Below are positions 12,228 through 22,000 of a stretch of 64,000 bases of DNA, piece after piece. This DNA comes from Ariolimax columbianus (taxonomy: Eukaryota > Mollusca > Gastropoda > Stylommatophora > Arionidae): the NCBI GenBank assembly GCA_036924085.1, contig JAVGWX010000004.1, positions 78,293,090 to 78,357,089 on the forward strand, read 5' to 3'. A program made the position numbers and the translations under genes. Each line of letters begins with the position of its first letter. Position 1 is the stretch's first letter. The notes under the pieces are model-generated. The model was not told the DNA's origin and did no database searches. It saw nothing but the letters and a program-made list of their open reading frames with translations.

Positions 12228-12400
12228 CTACGTGTTCATGTTTACGGTGTCGATGTCCTGTGTCCACCTACATCTTGGTTGACCTCTACCTCGTCTTCCT
12301 GGAACAATGCCCCCCAGAACTACTTTTTCCAGTCCGTCATGGTGCTTGTGTCTGAAAAACCTTGGTTTCCAAGACATAACATGGTTTATAAGCCAGTTCT
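12228..12400 (-). pseudogene. RTE-like LINE C-terminal tail
   Basis: Encodes FRHKHHDGLEKVVLGGIVPGRRGRGQPRCRW in which GHxxRxDxLxKxxLxGxxxGxRGRGRxRxRW is the usual RTE pattern. Related copies at 16.44 kb (+) and 45.9 kb (-). Confidence 0.75.
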
Positions 12401-12479
12401 CTTCGACACACAGATCTCGCAGAATATCTTTATTAGTCATTTTAGAGGTAAAATCAACAGGAAGGATCAATTAAATTAA

Positions 12480-12770
12480 AACAAGTTTTCCAAAGTACAG
12501 CAACTCATAAGAACTAGAGAGCACATCCACAAATTAAAGAAATGTCCTGATTAGATACCAGAAAATATTTTTGTAGTCAGAGAGTGGTGAATTCTTGGAA
12601 TGCATTTCCACAAGAAATAGTTGAGGCATGGTCAATCAATACATTCAAAATTGGATGCGCATAGGTTGTTTTTTTTTTATAGATCAAGTGAATGTAAAAG
12701 AAACTGGTTGTTTACAGACTCTGCAGAGTTTTCTAAACCAGTATCAAGACGTTAAGTTAAGTTATCGCTG
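12480..12770 (+). pseudogene. CR1-like LINE 3' end with hairpin
   Basis: Degenerate coding tail matching [22 protein letters not shown] residues (here with stops), then GGATGCGCATAGG. It ends in the terminal hairpin AACTGGTTGTTTACAGACTC...TAAACCAGTAT and GTTAAGTTAAG at 12700-12767. 5' truncated. Confidence 0.85.
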
Positions 12771-12829
12771 TTCAAAGTTAGAAAAATAATTCTTCATTCT
12801 TTTTCTATTTCTGCATTTGCTCTGAAAAA

Positions 12830-13420
12830 GGTGTTGTGACCCAGTTTATTGCAAGGCTGCAATATTTGCACCTTCTCTGTCCAACACATCCAGTTTCAAG
12901 GAATTAAATGCCATCAGTCAATGAAAGCCCTTCAACCCAGAGCAAAAAAAATTGCCAAGTCTTCCTGTCGTGTATCATCACTTCCAGCTTCTTCCTTCTT
13001 GCCTCTCCCTCCCAATCTTTCCTGCCGTTTTTAGGGGGAGATGTGTAAGAGGAAATAAGATCTAGATATAGATATGGAAAATGATGATGTTGTAAAACTG
13101 AAAGCAGCTGATGCAGGAGATCAGTCTAGCCTTCAGCTCAAATGGATGCCTATCATCCGAGGAGCAGGAGACAATGCCTGTGATACAACCTTTCTTCAGT
13201 GCAAAGAGCCATTAAAATGGCTAGCAATCGGGGAACCAGAGCTCTTATAGATTTCATTAAGGAAGCTTCCTAAAAATGTATGCTGTAATGGATGCAATTT
13301 CCATTTATTTAATAATTTCACTTCCTTGTAGAAAAATGTCTTCTCTTGTATCTCCATCTTGTAATGTATATCTTTACGATCCCAAAAACTATGCTAACAG
13401 TAGATTAGCCACAAGCAGGA
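12830..13420. other. Short family-F fragment and unrecognised sequence
   Basis: CTGCAATATTTGCACCTTCT at 12856 belongs to dispersed family F. The rest of the stretch shows no gene or repeat I recognise. Confidence 0.4.
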
Positions 13421-13429
13421 TCTGACATG

Positions 13430-13815
13430 CAGTACAAGTAGACAAGTAGGGGCTAACCCTAAAAAGAGGGGAGGAAGACTAACGTCTGGTCAGGCACAAC
13501 ATACTGATCAGACATGTTAGTCAGGCAAAATATACTGGCCAAGTCCTTCACTTCGGCTTCCTCATAGCCCTCCCTGGAAACGGGCTGTTTTCATGGCAGC
13601 CTGGCTAACGGGGTGAGTGATTGATGTGATCCCCATAGTAGTGAGCAATACGCAGATGAAGCCAAGCATGGCACAACCCCCTGGAAGACCTCACTCCACC
13701 TCCATCAGCATGCTTGGAATGTGAGGAGATTTATGACAACCTGTCCCTTAATGTTATTTTTAGGACACACAAAAGAGTAATCCTACTCATTGTGCGCATC
13801 AACAACAACAACCTT
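13430..13815 (+). mobile_element. SINE-like repeat, family E, (CAA)n tail
   Basis: Starts near GGGGAGGAAGACTAACGTCT, contains the CTGATCAGACATGTTAGTCA motif once, and ends at ATCAACAACAACAACC. The short tail is typical of retroposed elements. Confidence 0.75.
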
Positions 13816-14089
13816 AAAAAGACAAAACCCCGCTGTCGGCCCTGCATGCACTTGTTGAAATTGGATGCAAATGTGTCTAACGAAACAATGAAATGCAATT
13901 TCACTTAATGAGCATGCCCCAAATACAACCATATTATTTTAATAAGGAAACTTGAGATACATAAAGCAGTTGGAGAATGACAGGACAGAAGGTCAGCTCA
14001 GAAATCCATATAAAAATGATAATTATTACAACCCTTTATAATCTCTCCCCAAAACACACAGTTCTCAGATTATTAAGTAAAAGTAAAGA

Positions 14090-14345
14090 TTCCATCACAC
14101 CATGCGGCGCATAGGAAATATGGTGTTAGGCCCATATTATTTTGTAACCCACGGCACTTAGTGGATGATGTAGTCAACATCACGCCGGCCGCCTTTACTT
14201 CCCGGACTGAACCGGTACCCATTTAAGGCTGGGTCGACCCAGGAGCCGCTGCGGTTTGAAAAAACATTTTCGCCTCAACTGGGGAATGAACCCAAGACCA
14301 CTCAGATGCGAAGCCAGCTCGCTAACCACTGCGCTTCATGGTTCC
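14090..14345 (-). mobile_element. tRNA-derived SINE, family A
   Basis: The minus strand starts with a clear tRNA-like head: GCGCAGTGGTTAGCGAGC (box A) and GGGTTCATTCCCC (box B), spaced as in a tRNA. The body contains TGGGTCGACCCAGC-like sequence shared with 15.3, 30.2 and 61.1 kb. Promoter-like boxes imply RNA polymerase III transcription of the founder. Confidence 0.85.
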
Positions 14346-14407
14346 CTCTCAGATTGGAGCCACCACATATAAACAAACATTCAGAAAATTAACAAGACCA
14401 CAACCCT

Positions 14408-15230
14408 TTGACAATCAATAATGCAACACAAGAATTTGACCGTCACATGCAAAAGAAACTGGATAGACTGGATTATACCTCTAAACAAGTCGGTTTGAAG
14501 ATCTATGAGGTAAAGACAAAAATAATTAGGGTCAATGCAGCAAACACAGAACCAATCAGGCTGAGAGGAACGCCACTGGAAGAGGTAGAGGTATTTACAT
14601 ACCCAGAAAGTATCATCAACAAGGAAGGAGGGACAGACGAGGATATAAAAACAAGGATACAAAAAGCAAGAGTTGCATCCGGAATGTTGAAACTCATACG
14701 GAACTCCAAGGAAATAAGGAGGAAGACAAAAATTAGGATTTTCAATAACAATGTGAAGCCAGTCCTGCTGTATGGAGCAGAAACCTGGAGGATGACCAAA
14801 GGCAATGACAGAAGACTGCAGGGTTTTGTCAACAGATGCCTGGAGGATGACCAAAGACAATGACAGGAGACTGCAGGGTTTTAACAGATGTCTGAAAAAG
14901 ATTTTTGGTATAAAATAGTTTGACAAAGTTACAAATGATGACAGACTGTGGGAGAATGAAGAAAGTGTAGATGGATGGGTCATACATTAAGAAAGCCCTA
15001 GGTCAATATTAGCAGGCAATCCTTGTCATGAAAACCCCCAGGGATGGAAAGGCATTAGCAGACCAAGGAATACATGGAGACAAGATCTGGAGGTGAAAGT
15101 AAAGAAAACAGGAAAAAGCTGAAAGGAAGTGGAAAAAATTGCACAGGACAGAGCTGATTAGAGAGAGTTGGTTGATGGCCTATGCACCCCAGGGTGATAG
15201 AAGGCAGAAAAGAGAATGCAACACAAGAAG
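14408..15230 (+). pseudogene. LINE ORF2 C-terminal region (CR1/RTE-unlike family 'W')
   Basis: Encodes QVGLKIYEVKTKIIRVN, EEVEVFTYPESIINKEGGT, KIRIFNNNVKPVLLYGAETW and, after a duplicated segment, HTLRKP then NTWRQDLE, KIAQDRADWRELVDGLC. This is the standard thumb and C-terminal order of a LINE reverse transcriptase whose catalytic part is missing. A near-duplicate of about 50 bp (CTGGAGGATGACCAAAG) is present around 14790-14880. A related minus-strand copy is at 40.08-40.98 kb. Confidence 0.85.
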
Positions 15231-15284
15231 ATGACCGTTAATTTTATAAAAGGTAAGTAAAGGTGGGTCCTATGGTAGGAAATT

Positions 15285-15545
15285 GCCGTCGGGGATGAAG
15301 ATAGCTCATTACGTACTAAGCCGCAGCAGCAGCCTATGTGAGGTGGGGTGGCCAGTTCCCTTCCTTGCTGTTTATACCTTCCCCAACTCATACACAAGGT
15401 ACCCATTTACAGCTGGGTCGATTGGAGGAGCGGCTGTACCAGGAACGAACCACTGTGGCCACAATTTTTTTCAGTCTGTGCGTGATTTCAAACATGGCAC
15501 GGTGTTAGTAAGCCAGCTCACTGTCCCCTAGACTACACACTCCAC
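15285..15545 (-). mobile_element. tRNA-derived SINE, family A, degenerate
   Basis: Shares CCAGTTCCCTTCCTTGCTG, CCATTTACAGCTGGGTCGA and the TTAGTAAGCCAGCTCACTG head region with the family A copies. Confidence 0.75.
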
Positions 15546-16430
15546 TTTAGAAGGTAATCCCGCCCCAATCTATATCAATATAAGTAGAGATGTCCCTTGC
15601 AGAGCATCGATTCTTACAGCCGCCAGTCTGTTTGGCTGTTATAAGTTTCTTCGTAGATGTGCAATACGTTAGGTTGCCATTACTTTCCGCATGTGGAGGA
15701 GTTGTCACATTGAGGTGAAAAACCCAGTGTCTGTCAAACTGGACGTTTCACCCCTATGTCATGCTGCCTCATCTCAAAATAACCAATAGGTTATAAAAAA
15801 AACATGATTGAACGAGCACGCACGCTTGGCGTGGCCATAAATGCTGGCAACATTTTATCTGTGCTAATTACAACAAACAAAGGGTGATAATTGAAGAGGT
15901 GCTGTAGTGTTACCACAGTTACATCCCTTATCCCTTATTCGTTAGCGTTAATACTAGAGCAGTGAAAATCCCGGGTGATAGGTCGTCATGAAATGTTTCT
16001 ATGGCACAATTTCCTGCATCTAGAATACGCTCCCTCCCGCTTCCCACAAAGCAGTTTTAAGACACAAAATGTAATATTTTCTAGGATAATTTCCTCGACT
16101 TCGAAAATCAGACAGACAGCGCCATGTTATACATATACAACAGCTAAGGCATAGCACAAATGAGAAATAAACTCAAATTTCCAGATTTAGAATTCATATT
16201 TCAAAAGGTTATGGTACGGCAATGCAAAGGTTAAATAAAATTAGAAACTTATGGCAGAACACTTAATAAAATGACGAACATGAAAATCCTGCAAACTTGT
16301 ATCTGGCAACGTTCGGATATGAACGTGAACCACCACACAAACACTTAAGAAGAAAAAGATTTAATATTTAGAACTAAAATTCTACAGGAAAGTTCTCAAA
16401 GTGGATAGCGAAAAGGAGAAATGCAGATAT
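15546..16430. other. No recognised content
   Basis: About 900 bases of AT-rich sequence without coding motifs, tandem structure or SINE heads that I can identify. A segment around 15740 (GACGTTTCACCCCTATG) resembles 19745. Confidence 0.4.
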
Positions 16431-16439
16431 CATGAACTG

Positions 16440-16690
16440 GATATCAAGGAAAATTGGCTAGTAAGCTAAAATATTTTGGCTACATCAAATGCCAAAATGG
16501 CCTGAAAAGAACGAAGCTGGAGGGTATTTTGCCTGGAAAGCGAGGCAGGGGCAGACAGAGGAGAAGATGGACACAAGACATCACCGAGGTCCTGAAGTTA
16601 ACATGACATAGGAAGGAGTGCTTGCCAGAGTTTGAGAGTCTTACTGATCGGCTGTTGTGAGAGCGACGTTCTGCAGAGGACATGCTATGT
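16440..16690 (+). pseudogene. RTE-like LINE C-terminal tail
   Basis: Encodes AKYFGYIKCQNGLKRTKLEG, then GKRGRGRQRRRWTQDI, the RTE ending (KYFGHVKR.D.L.K..LEG...GKRGRGRQR.RW..DI). Broken by one frameshift and stops. Confidence 0.8.
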
Positions 16691-16753
16691 GATGATTATT
16701 TCAAAAACAATTCACAGATATTCTTTGGCACATTACAGAACCTCACAAGGAAC

Positions 16754-17493
16754 ATTCGAGGCATGTTCAAATGACACCTGACCAAACTGCAACAAGTAAA
16801 CATACATATGATGCGCATGATGGCACCACTTCTGGTGTAAACAGCACATACCAACCGTCAAGTTTGCAAAATTTCATTATCCTCCGACTCATAGTTTCCT
16901 CAGTAGACTGTTGAAAACATGGTGAGTGTGATAAAGTATCCATCTAGAGTTGATCAGCGAGCGGTGATTCAGTTTCTGACAACTGAAGGATGTCGACCAG
17001 TTGACATTCATCGCAGAATGCAGGCAGTGTATGGTGACAAAAGTGTGTCGAAGACAACAGTGAGGAACTGGACAATGATGTTCAAAGAAGGACGTGAGTT
17101 AACGCAACAATATGATCCTGACCTGGTCTCTTAAGATCTTACGTTAACTCACGTCCTTCTTTAAACATCGTTGTCCAGTTCTTCACTGTTGTCTTCAACA
17201 CACTTTTGTCACCATACACTGCCTACATTCTGCGATGAATGTCAACCGGTCTACATACTTAAGCTGCCAGAAACCGAATCACCGCTCGCTGATCAACTCT
17301 AGACAGATTTTGTATCACACCCACCCTGTTTTCAACAGTCTGTTGTGGAAACTATGAGTCGGAGGATAATGAAATTTTGCAAACTTGACAGTGGTATGTT
17401 CTGTTTACACCAGAAGTGATGTCATCATGCACATCATACTCATGTTTACTTGTTGCAGTTTGGTACGGTTTCATTTGAACATGCCTCGTATAA
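16754..17493. mobile_element. Palindromic mariner-like element (two inverted 5' halves)
   Basis: Left arm 16754-17104 and right arm 17142-17493 are inverted copies of each other, from the outer string CGAGGCATGTTCAAATGA to the inner GGACGTGAGTTAACG, with a spacer of about 37 bp. Each arm holds the start of a mariner-type transposase; the left one is open for 71 codons (RAVIQFLTTEG, HRRMQAVYGD, TTVRNW), the helix-turn-helix DNA-binding region. No catalytic domain is present. Non-autonomous. Confidence 0.85.
16919..17134 (+). pseudogene. Mariner transposase N-terminal HTH fragment
   Basis: 71 codons, M-V-S-V-I-K start, with RAVIQFLTTEGCRPVDIHRRM and SKTTVRNWTMMFKEGR, matching the N-terminal HTH of mariner/SETMAR-type transposases (about 340 aa when complete). 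The frame runs into the palindrome centre and stops. The inverted copy at 17140-17340 is broken. Confidence 0.75.
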
Positions 17494-17639
17494 TCATGCA
17501 TCCTACATTGTTTACTTGGCTCCTAGATCTGATAAGATTCACCGTCATCACCTATCCACTTGTGTCGTTAGACATCATGAGGAGGTGTAGTTTTCTGTCC
17601 TTGATTCGAAAGAGATGGCCGTAGCATGCATGGATAGTG

Positions 17640-17930
17640 GACATAGAAGGCGAAAACCTCTGAGAATTTGGGTAGATCTATTATCCTGGCCATGCTGGGG
17701 TTTGCAGGAATGAAAGAACTGACATCCTGGCCTCATGAGGGTAGCCGCAGTGAATGGATAGAGTTAAACATTTTGAAGCCGATCAACGACCCCCTTTTGG
17801 TAGAAAACACTGCAGCCAATGAACCAGCAATGCACAGATTGCTGGATTTTGAAATCATGCGCTTGTCCTGCAAAAAAGGGCGCCTGAGAGGATGGAACAG
17901 GAATATGTACAACAGTAAGGTATAGTAATC
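17640..17930 (+). pseudogene. Possible RNase H-domain element remnant
   Basis: Reads with indels as YPGHAGV...NERTDILAS, like the GH.GV.GNE.AD.LA motif of RNase H in retroelements, then about 60 codons ending KGRLRGWNRNMY. Similar to 11.1 kb. Identification is weak. Confidence 0.4.
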
Positions 17931-18059
17931 ATAAGTAGCTATACTCTTCACAATTTGCTGAGAAGGATAGAGCATCTTTGGTTTTGCTAGGAATGCAAAA
18001 ACATTGAATTCTTAACAGAACAGAAATTGAAAGTAGCAGGTGTACATACATCTGAAATC

Positions 18060-18390
18060 ACAATAAATTGAAGTTATAAAAACTTATAGTTAAAACAATC
18101 TGATGTTACAAAAACTTGAATTTATGAGTGTTACAATCAACTGAAGTTGCAACACACTGAGATTACAATAATTTGAAGTGGCATGTATAGTGACAATCTG
18201 AAGTTACAATAATGTGAAGTTGTATGTGTCAACAACAATCTGAAGTTAATGTGAAGTTGTAGGTGTTACCAACAATCTGAAGTTACAATATTGTGAAGCT
18301 GTAGGTGTTAACAACAATCTGAAGTTACAATATTGTGAAGTTGTAAGAGTCCCCAACATCTGGTTATGATAATGTGAAGTTGTATATGTT
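18060..18390. repeat. Degenerate tandem repeat (about 40 bp)
   Basis: Repeated AACAATCTGAAGTTACAATA and TGTGAAGTTGTAGGTGTTA blocks with variable spacing. Confidence 0.8.
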
Positions 18391-18527
18391 AGTTCCGTCA
18401 AAAACATTTAATCGTACATCTACTTGGGCCAAGAAATTATGAACTCTCATGACTTGCATAAAGAGATCTCCCGAAGGTTAGCTGGGGGTGATTCAACTAA
18501 AACTGCATCAAGACCGTACTTCAACAG

Positions 18528-18660
18528 ATGAAAAACAACAAAGCGAGAGCTCACACCTTTAACAGCCTGGTCATTCCAGCCATGGCATATGGCTACGAGG
18601 TGTGGAACCTACATCACCAACAGTGTAAGGTTACAACAATCTCAAATTCCAGAACCTACA
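18528..18660 (+). pseudogene. Short LINE reverse transcriptase remnant
   Basis: Encodes KARAHTFNSLVIPAMAYGYEVWN, the 'PALLYGSETW'-type block near the end of many LINE ORF2 proteins. No further domain remains. Lies just downstream of the OGFR-like gene on the opposite strand. Confidence 0.5.
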
Positions 18661-18688
18661 ATACATACAGTAACAGCAGTGATACATT

Positions 18689-18799
18689 CCAACGAAGAGA
18701 ACATAATATCTCTCATTCCCCTCCAACAAAGAGAACATAATATCTCTCATTCCCCTCCAACAAAGAGAACATAATATCTCTCATTCCCCTCCAACAAAG
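18689..18799. repeat. 34-bp tandem triplication in the OGFR-like 3' UTR region
   Basis: Three copies of a 34-bp unit containing AACATAATATCTCTCATTCC, starting 27 bases past the OGFR-like stop on its transcribed strand. Copies are nearly identical, indicating recent expansion. Confidence 0.85.
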
Positions 18800-18825
18800 A
18801 CTTGGGGATTCCTCACCAAGTGCCC

Positions 18826-19048
18826 TCATTCATGTTCATCAATGTACTTGTAGAGCTCATTCCTGTCCTGATCATTCCTCAGTGTACCGATCCAGTAATC
18901 CCTGCAGCTGGTCAGGGTTCGAACCAACGTGTGATGAACCAGAGCTTCGTCCAGCATAAACTCTATGAATCCTTTTTTGAGATGCTCATAGCCCAGTTCT
19001 CCCAGACACTTCAGAATACGTGTGATCCTCAGGTAGTTGTGCGATGAC
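18826..19048 (-). CDS. OGFR: OGFR-like coding exon 7, C-terminal (residues 415-488)
   Basis: Acceptor TATCCTGACAG, then SSHNYLRITRILKCLGELG, the most diagnostic block of the family, followed by EHLKKGFIEFMLDEALV and CRDYWIGTLRN. The frame ends at TGA 18828-18826 after DEHE. Vertebrate OGFR continues past the matching position (AWEHFRP...) into a long repeated tail; here there is none. A donor-like TTG|GTGAGG lies only 12 nt after the stop, so a readthrough or altered tail cannot be fully excluded. No AATAAA was seen on this strand in the next ~800 bases. Confidence 0.92.
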
Positions 19049-22000
19049 CTGTCAGGATATGAAAGAAAGTTAGAGTTCATGGCGGGGGGATGTTTGTGGG
19101 GCTGAAAACTTCATCATGAATACTCAACGAAAAAAGTAGCTTACCAGGTAATGTTTTTCATCATATAATTTTTTTTTCATCCCAAAACAACTAAATTTGA
19201 AGAGAAAAAACTTTATTCCATAGTTCAAAATAAACTACATTTTCATGTTACGTGTGGTTGTTTCTGCAGCATCTGCGAGCATGGATGTCATTTTTTTAAA
19301 TGACAACACTCATGACCACGCGTCCAATATGTGCGTTGATCGCGGCTTGACATCTGCGCATCGTGGATCAAATGCAATACCTCAGTAAATCTTATGGAAT
19401 GTTCTGCCACTCCGGCACAACTTCTTGACAAAGTTGCCGTACAGTCTGCAGTGGATGTTGTTGCTGAAGTCGACGTTTCAGCTCATCCCAGACATGCTCA
19501 ATTGGTAACAGGTCAGGGAAAATGGCTGGCCATAGCAAGATTTCAATGTTTTTGGCTTGGAGTTGATCCTGCATGACTCTGGCAACATGAGAATGGACAT
19601 TGTCCTGCTGAAGCACAATGCCTGGTGCATGGTTTAGCACAATGTGCTCCCTAATGATCCCATCATTGTATCACAAGCCAGTACAGAGCGTTGTCATTTT
19701 TTTTAAATGTCCCCATGCTCGCAGATGCGGGTGTGTTGGGATCGTGAAACAGACGCTTCACCCCTAGGCCATGCACCCTCTATTAACGGCCGCTGTTCGA
19801 CAAAATTAAAAATTTCTAGTTAAAAATCTACCCAAATTATTTGTATCTTCATCAAGGTCTAGTAAGTTTTAAGATATCTACAACATATAGTCGAAGCCTT
19901 CGGCTACCTGGCAACAGACATTAACATGCCTGTTTGAATACCAGGATTCCAAGTATTCCAAGCACTCTTCCTTTTAACAAAATGTCTTTTGTTTCAGTAA
20001 ATGTTTAAAACCTGACTATGCCCTTAACTTAACTTAGCGTCCTTATACTGGTTTAGAAGACTGTAGAGTCTGTATACAACCAGTTTCATTAACATTTCCT
20101 TGCTCTAAAAGCTATGCGCATCCAATCTATTCTTAAATGCATTAATTGTCCTTGCCTCCACTACTTCCTGTGGAAATGCATTCCAAGCATTCACCACTCT
20201 TTGACTAAAAATATATTTCCAAACATCTAATCTGGACCTTTCTTTAGTTAATTTGTAGCTTTGCCCTCTTGTTCTTGTAGGTGTTTGTATTTTGAAAAAC
20301 TTGTTACAGTCTAATTTATCCGTTTCTTTGATTATCTTATAAACCTTGAATTCTTCTCTTTTCTAGACACTGTAGACCAGTTATTCTGAGTCTTTCCTCA
20401 TAACTAATTCTGGAGAATCCCCTGTACACAGAACTCCATTCTAGGTCTGACTAATGTTTTATATAGTTTGACTATCACTTCTTTGTTTTTTGTTTAATAT
20501 TTATTTTTTTCATACCTTTTGCATTTGCCTTTTACCTGGACTTGCTCACTCACCTTACCTGTATGATCTATTATAACCCCTAGGTCCCTTTTCCTTTTTT
20601 ATCATTCTAATATTGTTCTTGCCCATTCTGTAATTATGTTCCTTATTTGATCTACCCATGTTGGTGACTACATTTGTCTACATTTAAACTCCATTTGCCA
20701 ACTCGCAGACAATTCTGGAATTTTATCTAAATCTGACCTCAGTATATCCAATTCTGCTTTAGATGAAACACTACTACATAGCTGTGTCCTCAGCAAATGT
20801 TGCAATTATGACCTGAGATGACATGGACATTTTTTCAGGATTAAATCCTATCCATGAGTAGTATATATGCTGGAGTCTGCAGTGCAAAAGACGAGTGAGG
20901 ATGCTAAGAACACCTAGCAAAGAATGGCGAAAGAGGAGACCAGGACAGCTGGAGACTCATAAGTGGAATTCAAGAAGACAGGCCAAAAAAGCATACAATG
21001 AAGAGCATCTTCTTCAGTGCTATGCTCCAAGGGGAACCAGCACAATTAAACTAGAAAGTCAATGTATGGGTATATTAATTCAGAAAGAAGAGGTCAATGA
21101 AAGATGACAACTGATAAGTAGGCATGCACAAAATAGGCATTTTCACTCTTTGGCTGAATAGAGATCACTAACTATTTGGCCGAATACAGTTATGAATAGC
21201 GGTGAATGTGCTGCCTACAAAGTTGTATTGAATACGTCTACCAACACTTCATATAAATACAAAGTAATCACACAAAAAAAACACATACTGGGTGTGTTCA
21301 AAAAGTATCCAACCTTAATTTTTTAAGCAGACACAAAAGAAGCATTGGTGTAAGGACCTTGGACTTACGGAACAGTCGTGTCACCATCTGAGAACTTGAG
21401 TTGAATAATTTAAGTAGATTTTTAACTTAAATTTTGCACGAGCAACGACCACTAAGCTTACCCTTTTCGATTTCCAAATGCCAAGGGATTTTTAACATAC
21501 GCACCACTGCACACGGGTGTCGGATCTCCCTACTCAGAGATCAGGTGAAATCTTTTCTGGATGATCCAATTGAAAAAATCCCGGTCTCCACCATGATTTT
21601 AACCCACGTGATCCGGCACCACGAGACCACTGCCCCCCCCCTATCTTCATGCCAGTCATAAAAATGACACAGAGTCAAATTCATGCCCAACTAGGTCTAC
21701 AAACAAGAAGACAACTAACAACATTCTTACCTGTTCAGGTTATCAAAACACTTCTTCCAGTTGTTTGACCTCTCTAATTGTCCAGTCTCCTCATTTTGAA
21801 GCTTCATGCCATAAAAGTCCAGCATTAGCTTGTAAGACTTGAGAACTCGTTTCTTTGTTTTCGTCTCAGATTTGATTGCCTGTGTCAGTCATAACATAAT
21901 ATTTCAAAATTCAAGTTAATCTTCTTCTGCAATAACAATTAGCTTCACTTCTTTTTTTTCTTTCACACAAACGTCCTTGATTCTCTACTTACTTTAGCTT

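Noticed and set aside
14381..14983. 200-codon minus-strand ORF
   Set aside because: Antisense shadow of the LINE ORF2 fragment on the plus strand.
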